64,000 nucleotides of DNA from Pagrus major. Its lineage: Eukaryota > Chordata > Actinopteri > Spariformes > Sparidae. The notes under the pieces are model-generated. The model saw only the letters and a list, made by a program, of their open reading frames with translations, made no database searches and had not been told where the DNA came from. The first letter of the stretch is position 1. Every line of letters starts with the position of its first letter. Of this stretch, positions 1 through 12,725 are shown one piece after another. Made by a program: the position numbers and the translations under genes. Location: assembly GCF_040436345.1 (NCBI RefSeq), contig NC_133219.1, forward strand, positions 24,154,709-24,218,708, in the 5' to 3' direction.

Positions 1-180
1 AGGCCCCGCCTCCACCACCGCCCCAGGCCCGGCCTCCGCCCCGGCCCCAGCCTCCTCCACCTCTGCCAAAGCCACCACCTCCACGCCGGGCCTCAGAGCT
101 GGGTAACAGCGTGGCGAGCAGCAGCAGACAGAGGGCTGCTGTGAGTGGGAGTTTCTGTAGGCCCAACATCATTCCTTATC
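1..180 (-). CDS. prnp: Prion-protein-like secreted Gly/Arg-rich protein, N-terminal part (cut by window edge)
   Basis: The coding part runs from tandem ATG codons at 172-170 and 169-167 leftwards off the window, giving 57 codons. The first 28 or so residues are a classical signal peptide with a Leu-rich core and a Ser-Ser-Glu-Ala cleavage-like end. An Arg-Arg pair then opens a low-complexity stretch of Gly runs broken by Phe, Trp and Arg, which resembles the start of fish prion-protein repeats. A good acceptor (TTTTTCAG) sits at 188-181, so 180-173 is 5' UTR. A 5' UTR intron directly before a single coding exon is typical of PRNP. Identity rests mainly on position: rassf2 and then slc23a2 follow, as at the human PRNP locus. 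The globular domain, GPI signal and hydrophobic region lie outside the window. Shadoo or another Gly-rich secreted protein remains possible. Confidence 0.58.
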
Positions 181-924
181 CTGAAAAATAAGACAAAGGA
201 AGTGTTACAAAGAGGCATGAATTTGTAACTGGGGAGCATTGAATCTAGGACATAAAAACAGATGAAAGTTAGTTAGTTATTATTTATTGCATTATTGTTT
301 CATTATTATTGATGTATTACCAAGTATGCAGCATATGAATGTTGTAGCTGGTTGAGGTGTAGCAAATTATTTAACATTTTTAAAGTTGACAACAATGCAT
401 CATATTTTTAGAAGTTGATCACGTATTTGTAAAACTAAAATTAACTAACGAGCAATTAAAGCTGTCATATCAGTGCACAGAGTAAGTGCAATACTTAAAC
501 GTAAACATAGGCCTACTTACTGGTTCTGAAGACAAACATAGCTCATAAACAGGCTGATGAGATGTTCTCATGGCAGCTTTAGTCTTGCTGTGTTATTTTT
601 TACGTCACTGATAAATTAAGAGCAGTACAGATCACAGCTCTTAATCCAGCTTTGAGAAACACGTCTTACACAAGCACCGTCACAACTTAACACTGCAGCT
701 GACCTGGGATCAGATAGCTTTCATAATCTCTAACTAATGTGGCTCCAGATCTGTGGACCTGCTGCATTAATGATCACAGCACAAATAGTGTTAAATAATA
801 ATGTTTTTTCAGTACTTCTTACATACAAGATGGGACTTCATTGTTGCCTTGTCTACACACATTAGGAGATGTATTTTTGCACTTGCTGCTATTGTGATTT
901 GATATGATGTTATTGTTGTCTTGT

Positions 925-1025
925 CATGTCCTTGATGCTGCTATTTTGACCCTGTCTGGGCAAGGGCTTACTTTTAAAAAGAGATTTTAATCTCAATGTG
1001 ACTCCCTTGTTAAATAATGGTTATA
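925..1025 (+). repeat. LINE-type 3' tail fragment
   Basis: The segment reads as a decayed teleost LINE 3' end: a CTGTCTGGGCAAGG-like block, then AAAAAGAGATTTTAATCTCA, and a terminal TTAAATAATGGTTA in place of the usual TTAAATAAAGGTTA. I recognise this from memory of fish repeats. Only the tail is present and no reverse-transcriptase frame adjoins it. Confidence 0.5.
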
Positions 1026-1027
1026 TG

Positions 1028-1056
1028 TATTGATCCCCATGAGAGGAATTCATTTT
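1028..1056 (-). repeat. Short LINE/SINE-type tail, opposite strand
   Basis: Read on the minus strand this is an AATTCCTCTCATGGGGATCA block followed by AT-rich DNA, like the AATTTCCC-GGGGATCAATAAA tails of teleost non-LTR elements. It abuts the plus-strand tail at 925-1025. Confidence 0.35.
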
Positions 1057-1472
1057 AGAGCAGCACAAGAGACAAGCTAAGAGGTGAGACAGACAGATAT
1101 TATTTACATTACAATACCTGGTAGTACTATCTGATAGTGGAACTCTGGCAGCTGTAATGCATCTACTACAGTATTTATAGTATAATAATGAATACAATAT
1201 ACATAATAACATATTAACACATATATTAATAAGATATTACTATGAATTCCTATGATATTATATCAATTGAAAAGAATACTATGACATACAGTATAATATG
1301 AATATATTGGTGATATAACTTACACAAAGCAATGGGTGTTAGACGTAACTATAAAGAAGGAAATACTGCTTTTCATCGCATTGTTATAATAAAAATGATC
1401 AAATGTTGTGGTGAATTTTCAAATAACATTTGACTTTTTCATCGCATAATTATAAATTATTAGGACTGAATG

Positions 1473-1700
1473 CACTGGTGGAAAGTAACTACAGTAAGTA
1501 CATATACTTGGTACTTTACAGTGGTTTCATTTTAGGCTACCTTATACTTCTATTTCACTACATTTCAGAGGGAATTACTGTACCGCACTACATTTATTTA
1601 ACCGCTTTTAACAAAATAAATGACAACTTTATAAAATTAGATGCTTTAAATATCACGTGCAATATTACTTTTACAATATTTCCAGCATGTTGAGTTACCT
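1473..1700 (+). repeat. Fish interspersed repeat of the GGTGGAAAGTAACTA type
   Basis: It opens with CTGGTGGAAAGTAACTACAG and continues with GTACTTTACAGTGG, TATACTTCTATTTCACTACA and CATTTCAGAGGGAAT, the usual order in a very abundant non-autonomous fish repeat. Decayed relatives occur at 25668-25850, 53810-53945 and 61580-61740. The open frame inside it is an artefact of the repeat. Confidence 0.55.
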
Positions 1701-1874
1701 TTTATTACTCCTCAGTATACTGTTTATAGACTGTTTTTATTTAAGTTTTCATTGTAGATTACTTATCTAAATGTATCTAATTTTATTGTTATTGTTGTTC
1801 AGTTTGGCACTAATGTCAGCATACACCCACTTTTACAATTTTTATTATTAGTCTATTGTGTTCCTGTAATTTTG

Positions 1875-1935
1875 ATCATTCTCTGGCACAAGAATTTCCC
1901 TGTAGATTAATGAAATCCTGTCTTATCTTTATTAT
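1875..1935 (+). repeat. LINE/SINE-type 3' tail fragment
   Basis: It contains GCACAAGAATTTCCCTGTAG followed by ATTAATGAAATCCTGTCTTA, a mutated form of the AATTTCCC-GGGGATTAATAAA tail of fish non-LTR elements. No coding part is visible upstream. Confidence 0.4.
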
Positions 1936-2497
1936 TATTGTGCCCAACATTAAATTAATCAGTTGTCTCCACATTGAACAACTACAACACTAAAGTATCA
2001 CTTGATTATTAATACATGATACAATGATAATAGTACAATAAAAGTATATTTTGATGTGACTTTGCAGACAGGACTTTTACTAGTAATGTAGTATGATGAT
2101 GCCCGGTGACAGCATGACATCATTTTCTCTGCTGTCAACAAACTGTACGCGGTCTAATCTGTGTCCTCTTAGAGATGAGTTGAGCTATAATTATACTGGG
2201 TCAGTTAGTTTGAGAATAATCCAGTGACTCTCAGATTATAGCTACAGAAGCCCAGAGTCACAAAGGAAGATAAAAAACCTTCATTTTGAATCTGATGCAA
2301 TCTGGAGCACTTTGATCTGCTTCTCATTTCATTATTCATAGCGATATGATGATGATAGTTTGTACAGCAGAGGAGTCATTAAATAACATCACATTCACAA
2401 AAAGATTCACTCACAAAAGCATCGGAAGATAATGAGGAATGTTGTTTAAACTTGCTGAATTTAAAAGGAAAGTCCTATTAGAATAAAAAAATCTCAC

Positions 2498-2610
2498 CTG
2501 TTGAGAGGTTGTTTGCAGCGGTTCAGATGATCCTCGTCTGACGATAAAAACCAGACAGCGTGTGTGTGCAGCTCAGACTCTTCTGACAGTAAGAAGTATG
2601 TTTCAAGGCC
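2498..2610 (-). other. Putative non-coding exon 1 and promoter of the prion-like gene
   Basis: On the minus strand a consensus donor (CAACAG|GTGAG) ends an exon at 2498, and a CCAAT box lies upstream at about 2671-2680. The first downstream acceptor of matching type is the one at 181, giving a 2.3-kb 5' UTR intron. The transcription start is not visible, so the right end is approximate. This is inferred from splice signals only. Confidence 0.35.
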
Positions 2611-3520
2611 AGCCTGTTGTCCTCCAGACACCCTTAATCAGGTGAAGTGGATCACTCTCTCATACCTGCTCATTGGCTGAGAGTACAGTAAGTCGCTGTA
2701 ACACCAAGATCATACCTAAATACCTGTGTGAGTGAGGGGGCGTACCTATGTGAATGAACCAGAACACGTAACAAGCTCTCCAGAAGCTTCGGCTATGACT
2801 GTTGTTATATCTGTTAAATTATACAACAAGATTTAAACATCATTGTGTAACATGTGACAGACATAAGGGGATTACAGACAAATAATCACCTTTTTCAACA
2901 TTACTTTTTTTAATTATTAAATAACAATCATTGTAAGAAAAAAACTCTACATTTTCCAAGAAGTGGCATGAGTTCTTAACATCTTAAAGACTAAATGTTC
3001 TTCATTATTTTGTAAAAGACACAATACAAAAGCAGGCAAGTCTTAAGAGACACTAAAAATACAACATGCACACTCTGGATCATACACACACACTTGATGA
3101 CCTTTTCAACAATATTAGAAATATTGAACACACACGGACAAAAGCAGACGTATGCAGAGCGCTGTACATGTGGAGGCAAACTGTGCTGCTTTTAAATTCT
3201 CATTCAGACATTTACAACATTCTTCCATCAACGATCATCGGCGTGATTCACAGTCGTCTGTTGTGCTTCTTGTGTCATAAACGGTTGCATGTAAAATCAT
3301 TTTTTGTATTTTTGTACAGTCAGTCAAATATACAATCCAATCCGGAAGTCATTGTGTGAAGAATTAGGTTAAAATTTTACTGTGCTTTTTATATCTTAGC
3401 ATGACATCTTTTTTGCCATTTTACATAAGGCAGTAATGCAAGTGAGGACAATCGACCAGGAAAATGAAAGGGGCCCAAAAATGCTACGTTTTTTCACGAT
3501 GGATTTTTTTTGTTCTTTAA

Positions 3521-4097
3521 AAGGAACAGTTTGACTTTTTGGGGATAAAAGCGTCATTCTTTTTTTTTTGTTTCTGTTTAATTCTTGCAGAGAGTTTGAT
3601 CAGAATATCAGTAGCACTTTCATATCTGTATGGCGGATATAAAGCTACAGCTAACAGCTGGTTATCTTAGTTTAGCACAAAGACTGGATATGGGGAGAAA
3701 CAGCTTAACAAGAAAACAAAATCCACCTACATGCACACTAAAGCTCACTTATTAACATGTTTTCCTGTTTAATCTGTACAAAAACCAAAGCATAAAAAAT
3801 GACAAATCACTGTTTTTATGTGCGACCAACTGAGAAGTAGTGAGCCATATAAACCCCCGTGAAACCACAACTTATTTAGTATTTGATTTAAACAAATGAG
3901 ATACAAAATGTTAATTACTGGGCTTGAGAGGTGCTGGTAGGTGAATATTGTTACCTTTTGACAGAATCAGGATAGCCGTTTCCACCTGTCTTTGTGCTGT
4001 GCTAAGCTAACCAGCTGCTGGCAATAGTATCATATTTAAAACAAATATACAACATCTAAGTGAGTGGGGTTTTTCCCAAAATGTCAAACTATTCCTG
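3521..4097. mobile_element. Fold-back MITE (non-autonomous DNA transposon)
   Basis: The ends are inverted repeats: the left starts AAGGAACAGTTTGACTTTTT and the right ends in the complement of CAGGAATAGTTTGACATTTT. The arms also pair further in: CAGCTGGTTATCTTAGTTTA near 3660 pairs with the complement of GCTAAGCTAACCAGCTGCTG near 4005. The whole of about 575 bp is a decayed palindrome with no coding capacity. The superfamily cannot be assigned by eye. Confidence 0.7.
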
Positions 4098-5039
4098 GAA
4101 CCTCAATCATAAAATATCTGTAACATTCAATCTGAACGACTCTAAGGAGAAGCTTGTCTCCATCAGACCACCAACAGACTTACGGTCATGACATAAACAG
4201 ATTATCTGTTCACAGGCCCTTAATAATCCCTGCAGTGAACTCCTCAGCTGTGATGACATGGAGAGGGTCAATCAAATTCCCTCAATTACAATATTTAGTT
4301 TTCTTGTAAGCGAACCGCGTTTCTGTTTATATTCAGTGTTAGTCACCAAATCACTGTGTACGAATTTGGTTCCTCACAAAGCATATTTTTTATCATTTTG
4401 AAAACTGCATTGTTCACTTTCATTTTTACTCGTTGCAATGTTCTTCCCTGCCTTGCCGCATATCTTGGTAAGTAACTGCCACCTGTGCGGTTCTGTGCAT
4501 GTTTCAGAACAAACAAATATGGCGACCCACTAGTAAAAACATTGTTTGATAGCGGTACTAGTGATCAAAAACTCCATAGGGTACCAGTGAGGAACATAAA
4601 GGCACACAGTGCGATGTGGGACTGTTCCTTTGTGGTCCGGTCAGTTTCACATTGACTGAAACATTGTGGTCTGTTGTGGTTCAGTTAGTCCGTTGTGTCT
4701 TTGTGCTTGGAGAAATCTTTTTACAGGCACTTGACTAAGACCATATTATATGATGTTTGTGCTTTAAAATGATTTTGGGTATCAGCTTGCAATCTGGAGA
4801 GTAGACAGAACACAGGACGTCTCATTTTAGGCTCATTCTGCAAAGTACTGCACTGTTAAAAGGTTGAAATTACTCAGTAGAGGAATGTCTTTCTGTGTGT
4901 TTTGCATGTGATGATGCAGAGAAGAACCCAATCGCCAGAATAAATGTTGGCATTACTGGAATTTTTTTTTGTTTCTGTTATGTACATTTAATACCTATCA
5001 TATCTACCTAACTTTTCAATTTTCAACTTTATGTTGTGA

Positions 5040-5240
5040 CAATGCTGTGGATAAGGTCTGACTAGGTTCAGGAACAAAAACCACTTGGTTAGAGTTAGGA
5101 AAAGATCATGTTTTACCTTAAAATACTTGGTTTTGTTGACACAAAGATGGCTGCTAACATCTTATTAAAAATATTGAGTTGTTTGGCGCTTACAAATGTT
5201 GAGACGCTGGCGCGTACAATGGTCTCTTGGCACGTTTTAT
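5040..5240 (+). repeat. Dispersed fish repeat fragment
   Basis: It contains GGTTCAGGAACAAAAACCAC, TTGGTTAGAGTTAGGAAAAG and ATCATG, a string common in teleost interspersed DNA. The boundaries are uncertain and there is no coding content. The family is not named here because it cannot be resolved without a repeat library. Confidence 0.4.
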
Positions 5241-5638
5241 AGAAATATGGATAGGATATGTATGAAACAGACAAATTCAGCGTAGCTGTGGTTTGCAGAC
5301 GCATACAATGCCGACATTTCATTCTGGTGACTTGGCAGAAGAGAAACAGGGAAATATAAAGTAATGTGTTTGCGACTCATAACCAGGCTTTGGTAGCCGT
5401 CATGAATCTAAAGCCTACAGCTGAGATGATCACAGTTTACATGCACACAGTCGAGCATGTTTAACTTCTGTCTGTATTGAATGGATGATTTGAAAAAGAC
5501 TCCAGGAATTCAGATTTGCAGGATTATCGCTGAAACATACACAAGGTTTTTGTCAGCTGATTCTTGGTCTCTCTGTTGGTCACAGCTGGATGGAGGATGT
5601 GGTACACTGGGTGATGTTTTGACCGTTCAATGAGCACA

Positions 5639-8600
5639 TCACATACACGTCGCCCCCTCTGGAAGACAACCGAGCTGCTTCTCAATTATACACCGCAGGT
5701 ACGTATACCTTCAAGAACACGCAGACAGAGAAAGAATAAATGTGCATGTCAGGAAACATACATTTGATAATAACTACAACACTATGCAGACTCTGAAATG
5801 GAAGTTGTTGTCTTGTACCTTCTCCTGAGTTTCTGCACCTCTCTGTCCTCCTCCTCCTTCAGTTTGGTAATAAAACTCTTCAGGACAGGCATTTCAAACT
5901 TGATATACTGCGCCACCTGGTGGACGGAAAGAGAAATAAGGTGATGAGGCACAAAACAGACTAATGTGAGTTAAAAGGCACGGACTTGATGGCTTCACCC
6001 TCTCACACAGTATAGTTAGAAATAATCATTTATTGGTGGGAGTCTCATCTGTGTATCTCGAACTTCTTTAAAGAAAAAAATATGATTATGATTTACATCA
6101 TATGTGACTTCTTCTCCGAGGTCTTCTTCCATGAGGAAAACCTTGCAGACCTGCTCGCATGGGCCCTGCATCACTCTCAGCACCAGCGGATAGTCACTAC
6201 GCTTCAGTTTCACACGCTCTGAAACATCAACACATCCACAAAGGTATTAATTAACGCAACAAAAATAACATGTACTATACATACAGTATATAATACCATC
6301 GTAGTGTTTTCCTCATTAAGCACAAATTCTTTCTCTTGACAAACAACAAATAAATGGAATAATTCACACTCACCTCCACTTGCATGGACGAGGTAGATTG
6401 CAAAATCATCTGGGCTGTTTTCAATTTTAAACTTGTTGAGGAGAACTCGCAGGACCTGAGGTGTCGTCATGCAGCTGTTAATCCGAACATTAGTCACTGA
6501 GCCGTAAGCCGGAGTAAACACTGCTGTCTGAGAGAGACAAAACACAGTAAAACATGAAGTCAGATTCTTATTTACTGTAACTTTGTGTGCATATATTTGT
6601 GCAGATATGTGAATCAGTTTTTCTTATTTGTAAATGTATTTAAACATCAACATCAAATTTGCTAAAATTAAAAAGTAAACTTCCTGAAATTAACTATAAT
6701 TGACGGATTAGAACTTTATTTGCACTATGTGTCCACTGACAAAAACATGGGGCTGGTTTCACCTTATGGTTGTAGAAGTGTCCGTTGATGGAGAAGCGAT
6801 GGCGTCGAATTTTCCTCTGGTCGCTCGGTGACCGTCGCTGGCCCCGTCTTAAGACACCGGCATCACTCTTTGTCCTGAGGAGCTGAGTGGAGCTCTCATC
6901 GTCCTCTTCTGTCCAATCAACAATCATAACTCCAGATTATCAATTATTATTCTTTGCCATGAACAGAAAAGTTGAACTTACAATACTGATTATTGCTGAG
7001 AGCATACTTTTGTGCTTGTGTGAGCAATCTTTTAAAAAAAATAGTGATCTTAGTACTGAACTTAAACACACTGACATCATGAAAGCAAACAGCACCTGTT
7101 CAGAACTGGAAACAAAAAAAAACAAAAGTGTATTTGTCTAATTTCTAGTCAAAAATATATCCTCCACTTAAGATAAGACACAGTCACCTAGAAATTTAAC
7201 ATTTCAGTGAGATAAATGAGACTTATTAGACAATTTTTATTTGTTTTGCAGTGTAGTATTTCGATTGAAATTATCATGAAACAAAGATGAGAGAGAGAAG
7301 TGTAGCTCACTTCTTTTTCACCATTGTCATGATGACCCTTGTCATCCCAAAGTTTCATGTTTTCATTTCAACTCAAACTGGAATTACACAGTATACTCCT
7401 CCAAGGGCTGAAAAATATCTTAAACAAACTGGACAAACTAAGAATAAAGCTTTAATCCCTTCCTCACGACAAGTTGCCATTTTGGAGACAAGAGGTTTCC
7501 ACCCAACAGTGACAGTATACTTATATAAAGCAGCTGAGAGATAATTAGAGATTTGGTCCACAGTGGTTTTACAGCTAAGTTCATTTTAACTTAATGACTT
7601 GATGTAATGTTTCTTTTTTTGTTGCAACTGATGACACAACACAAATCAAGGGACACACTATTATTTAGAAATGCCACTCACCTTCTGTCTGTTCTTCCAT
7701 CACACCGTTGTCCTCTGGTTCGATGTCAGGTGGCGTCACTTCCACTGTAGGCGGGCTCTGCTGTGTCGCCTGTTGACCATCTGTGCTGTTGGGGGAACTT
7801 CAAGAAGGAAACAAGAGAGAGTGAGTGAAGGAGTAAGAGATGAAGAGACTGTAAAAATACAACCAGAAATGTTGTGCAGATAAAAACTGGTATTACATCG
7901 AATGGCTATAGAAGAAAACACTTCACAAAAGTGAGGGGACTTACAGTATAGAACAGTGAAGAACAATGACTTTAGAGTAACAACACCATCACTGCAAACA
8001 CTGACAAAGAGGTGAGTCTAATTATTAGTTTTCCTGCCAAGTAGCAGTATTTTGTTATCCACTTTTACACCGCATACGTATGGTATGTACGTCACATCCC
8101 TGTTGGTTAGTTTCAACTTGTGACAGCTGTTCCTCTTTGTTGATGTAGTCTTTATGTACAGTATTTCAGATAGGCTGTCGTCATTTGTGAGAGTATTTCC
8201 TTAGATTATTTATGTAATTTTTGACTGATGTACCAGCAATATCAGTGTGGATTACTCGGCCTCTTTGGAGCACTCTGTTTAAGAAAGTTTTCTGGATGTT
8301 GTTTGGAAAACTTGTCACTGACATCTGACCTAATAAAAGAAACTTTACAGCTGTCGTTGTAAAGGCAATTTACTTCAAAATAATTATGTCCATGAAACAT
8401 CCAGCTGCGTGCCTGTGAGCTCTATAATCACAGGAACAACAATAACTTCTCCTTATGAATGGGATTACAGTGCTGAAAATAGGGCTTCAAGCTTATTGAC
8501 ACAAATTGATCTTTGGTTGCTCTGGGCAAAATCCACAACTGAGCCAGAGGTGTGGGTTCAAAGCTTCCCTTTTGTCTTTGTGCCACTGCACATTGGTGGT

Positions 8601-11295
8601 TCGTCTAAGGATTTAGCAAACTGTGGTAATCAGTTATGTATTTGCTGCATGGAAGTGCCACCATACATCAACAAGAAGTGATGACACAAATTTAATTTCA
8701 CTTTCCATCAGACAAATTAGACATAATCTATATCTGCCCCCTGGTGACCTGCTGTGTATCACCATTTCTGGTCAGCGAAGTGTAACTTTATCTGTCTGGA
8801 CCTCTTACCCTTGACTGTCCAGATTGCAACCCGAGTGCCAGGACGTGGAGGAGGGGGGTGGTCGGATTCGCTCGTGGTCATCCTGCATCTGAAGCCTGAT
8901 TGGTCGCCGCAGGCCCCAGAAGATATTGAGCAAGCCCTCGAAGATCAACTCCCCTTCTTCCTGTTCGACAAGATGCACACATACACACATGAATACACAC
9001 ACTAGATAGTTATTACCCCTTTGGGATACACAGTATAATGGGTAGGGTATATTAGATTGCAAATGACTGAGAGAAAAAGCAAAGAGGGCGACAGGAAGAC
9101 AGACAGACAGTGTTAGGGGGGAGACGTTCAGACGCTTCTGTTGGAAAGGAGGATAAAACATTAAAATAAGTTTAAACGCACACACACACATATACGTAAA
9201 TACCCACTTCTCTGTGTCTGAGCTGTAGATTCTGTCCTTCATAGTAGAGGTTGTACGTCTTGAGATGTGAGAGGACTGTTACCCTGGACAGAGATGAGGA
9301 AATTCTGTTTAAAGGAGCATGCCGCTGATGTTTTTACACAGGTCTCTCTTGTGAAAAATGATTAAATAAAGGCTATAATAATAACAGAATTAATCAATCA
9401 TCACAGTAAACATAAAAACATGTTTCTTTTTTTTCCCATTGCCCCCATGTAACAACATTGACTGTAAAATAGGTCAAATAAAAATAATTATTGTATAAAT
9501 AAAATATTTTAAGAGATCTAATAAAATATCATTAATTGTAAGAAGTAAATCTGAATTTGATTATGTTAGATTTTCTTATAAATTCAGTCATGTGACATGC
9601 AATGTTAGTGGACTAAATAGTTCATAACTGTACATAGAAGGGTGATAGCGTTGGCATCATTTGCACAGTATTATCATGGATGCTTTCTGATAGCGATGTA
9701 GAGTATATCACAATTTTGCATTACAGCATAAACTCTGTTTCACTGTTCTGCATACAGCCAAATGACACAAAACTCTGACGCCCCATTGCATTTATTTTTT
9801 AGATGCCTTTTTGTCCAAACTGACAAAAATAAGTGCATTTCAACTCCATAGTAACATGAGGTAGATGTTATCAAAAATTGGAAGTTTATCCATCCAAAAC
9901 AAACAACTAGTGTTCAGTAAAAGTTTTAGGTGCTTATAAAAGTTGATAAACTGCAAGGTAAGTCAAACACATGTCTGTGTTTGCCTCTTGCTGGTGTTCT
10001 GGGTCTGATTTTTCCACAGTCAAGCTTGAGAATGCGCCACTTCTTTGGCAGCCAACTCATACATTTTGGATGCTGGAGCAAACACCAAGCAACTGAACAC
10101 ACCATTACATGTGTTTTCATAACAGTCCCTTCTCTCAACCAAATTAATAATAGAAACCATGATCGTTATGTATTTTACGCTACATATGTTACATAACATA
10201 AAACTAGTAGTTCTTATGCCTCTAAAATTGATTTTTTTATACTGTATTAACAGCAATTGTGGTAGGAAATCAGTCTTTAACACCTGTATGAGAAGGTAGA
10301 GGTCCTTATAGGCTCAATCACAAACTGGTACCTTCGCCCTGTAAACTGATGTAGGCTGGTAAAATGGCATTCCTGAAGAGTAACATTTGTGTTTTTTGTA
10401 ATCTTGGTGATTTTAAGGATGAATTTCACTTCATGTTTAATTGCTCAATGTACATTGACCTTCAACTGAACAAAATGATTAAAGAATCCTGACGTTTCTG
10501 GCTGTATGAAGGTGATAAATTGAATATATTTTATCAATGAAGAGTGTGTGCATGCTGTCCTTGTCTCTCTCTCTCTCCCTCTGTTTGTTTGTTTCTTTTC
10601 TCCTCTCTGTTTAAATGCTGTGTTTGAGCTTTGGCTCTCGTTAGTTTGTGTAGCCTGTCCTCTCTCCAGATCTCCATGGTTGAGAGGAGGTTGTGAGCTG
10701 AGGTTTTTTAATGAGATCCCAAAATCCATTCTTCATACTGTACAAGTTTATCTATAATTTTGTCATCCTGATTATCCACACTGTAATTTTAAAATGTCAG
10801 TCTACTCTGTGCACACAGCACCTACTGCCTGTTTGTTTGTCCTGAGAGAGGGATCCTTCCTCTGCTTCTTCCATTTTAATCGTTAAAGGGGCTTCGGAAG
10901 GGGAATTTTCCTTATAAATCAAATTTATAATAAATCAGTAAATATTTAAGGGCTGTCACAATATCAGATGTTTTACTACACATTTTGTGTGTATATCGTG
11001 ACACCACTAAAATGCAGTGAAAATGGCTAAAACCTATAGAACCCCTATTTTATGCATTGTTATTTAGACCAAAGTCATGCCAAAGGTTAAACATTTGATT
11101 TCACAAGTCAGACTGTTTGACATGAGTTTAAAATCTTACTAAAACAACTCTTTCATATGCATATATAGGAGTCTGTGTATGTGTGTCCATGTGAGAGACA
11201 TGCGTGGCATTTAATCCTTACTTGCTGATGAACTTATTCTCTCCGATCTGAACCCCACACTGTGTGTTATCCATTCTCAGTCAGCATGAGAGGAG
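5639..11295 (-). CDS. rassf2: Ras association domain-containing protein 2 (RASSF2), complete
   Basis: Coding exons, in order: 11274-11222 (UTR from 11295), 9283-9208, 8960-8809, 7797-7682, 6908-6763, 6527-6374, 6218-6097, 5916-5819, 5708-5639. All junctions are GT-AG and the phases fit, giving 987 nt or 328 aa (human RASSF2 is 326). RASSF2 is a non-enzymatic adaptor: its RA domain binds active K-Ras and its SARAH coiled coil pairs with MST kinases, promoting apoptosis and growth arrest. Seen here: an N-terminal block with the motif [20 protein letters not shown]; a basic bipartite nuclear signal at about residues 153-170; the RA domain at about 176-264, starting near INGHFYNHK; and the SARAH helix at about 272-320, starting near [12 protein letters not shown]. 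The last 20 residues differ from mammals and end in Cys-Met. The stop is TGA at 5641-5639. Nothing looks broken. Confidence 0.95.
9284..11221 (-). other. rassf2 intron after the first coding exon
   Basis: Intron between exons ending at 11222 and starting at 9283. It is AT-rich, with a pyrimidine-rich stretch near 10560-10600 and no supportable exon, structured RNA or recognisable element. Open frames here are short and lack family features. Confidence 0.6.
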
Positions 11296-12626
11296 CTGAG
11301 AGACAAAGAAGCAACAGAGAGTTAATCATTTTCATCCATCTGATTCAGTCTCATGACTCCTCATGACCGGTAGCGAGCTACAGACACGAAGAGAAGCAGC
11401 CTGGAGACGTGAAAAGTGATTGCAGGAAGAGGAGGAGGAGGTTAAGCTACAGACAGTAAACAATAACAGAAGATCATATCTACTTTCCTGTCAATGTATT
11501 TCCTTAAAGAGACAGATCAAATCATAGCTAACTGTTACCACTGCTACAGTCAGTCTCATTACACAATCAAAGTTTTTGGTATGTGATTGAGTGAAACAGC
11601 TGCTCTCTGCGTTCTTTTCCTCATCTTGCCTATAACTTTTTTTTCCCTGTCACTACAATAGTTCTCTCCTTATGTCTTTGCCTCTCTCTTACACATAAAG
11701 ACTCAAAAGCACACACACGAACGCACATATACAGCTGTTTCAAATGGCACTCTGCCACCACCTCGTAGATTTCTGCTTCCCTCTTTGCTGAATGAGCATG
11801 TTTGTTAGTCTTTGTGTGTCTGCAACAGAGGCACGACAGAAGCCTCCGGAAGGAGATGAACAGGTGCAGGACACATGGGCCACCCGCAGAGCCAAATCAT
11901 GTCAGCTGCTTAAACATTTATCTCTGGGCAAGCTACTGGCAGCACATATTATGTGCATTTATGTATCATATTTGTGTCTGTACATACAATACAGGCAGTT
12001 TCTCTGTCCCAAAATATAATGCACTGGGCATAAAGGTGAAGACATGAAGATATTTCATGAGTCATCCAAGAGGATTCATCTCAAACTCTCTAAACGTGGA
12101 CATTTTACTCCCTGGATGACTGAAATTAATCTTGTTTTCTCTCTTTCTCTACATTTCATGCCTTGACACACAAACAAAGACTGTTTTAAATGACATTACC
12201 AATGTGTGAAGTTTAGCTCGAATGTTTAAAATTTAGGCTTTGCATTTTCAGATTTTTAGCTACACTAGTGGTGTGGCTCTATGGGTGGCAAAGGCAGTCT
12301 GTCCACCTCTTTAATCCAAACTGAACCATCTAAAATGGATTGCCATAAATTTAGTAAACACATTCATGGACCCCAAAGGGTGAATACTACTGAATTTTCA
12401 TGTAGCGTCACCAGGAGGTTTACACTTTTTGTTTTTGTTCAAAGGTTAGGCATAGGAATCCAGAAGTAAAAAAAAAAAAAGGTACATATTTTTTGTGCCA
12501 CTTCAAGAGAACCATTGGTTTCTAGTCATTTTAAAGTGGAATTAAAATAAATTAGCAGACTTTTGAAACGTGTGTATGTGTATGACAATATAACATTAAG
12601 GACTCAATGTCAATAAGTGATCTTAC

Positions 12627-12725
12627 TGTGGTGAAGGCTGGCTGATGTTGTTGAGTCACCAGAAAGACGAAGTTGCAGATGTGAAGAGAGAGAGCGAGAA
12701 GTTAGGCAGGTAGACTGTATTTATC
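12627..12725 (-). promoter_or_regulatory. rassf2: Candidate proximal rassf2 promoter with non-coding first exon
   Basis: On the minus strand, GAGGATAAATACAG at about 12727-12714 supplies a TATA-like box. About 90 nt downstream a consensus donor (CACA|GTAAGATC) ends an exon at 12627. It could splice to the strong acceptor at 11296-11298 just before the rassf2 start. Upstream on the same strand are two GGAAGT/GAGGAAGT ETS-type sites (12820-12865). Transcript data would be needed to confirm it. Confidence 0.4.

Larger units (their letters stand above)
181..2497 (-). other. Probable 5' UTR intron of the prion-like gene
   Basis: The stretch is AT-rich with no supportable coding exon. It contains two or three LINE-type 3' tails (about 925-1060 and 1875-1935) and a copy of a fish interspersed repeat at 1473-1700. 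The open frames here are short, shifted and carry no family features. Confidence 0.4.
2700..5638 (-). other. Intergenic DNA and probable rassf2 3' UTR
   Basis: This lies downstream of the rassf2 stop and upstream of the prion-like promoter. Rassf2 genes often have a 3' UTR of several kb, so part of this is probably UTR, but I could not place a convincing minus-strand poly(A) signal. It contains the fold-back element at 3521-4097 and a dispersed repeat at 5040-5240. No coding exon is supported. Confidence 0.4.

Noticed and set aside
8805..9242. 145-codon minus-strand frame as a single-exon gene
   Set aside because: It is rassf2 exon 8809-8960 read through into the intron. The part above 8960 is intronic CA-rich DNA, and exon 9208-9283 is read in another frame.
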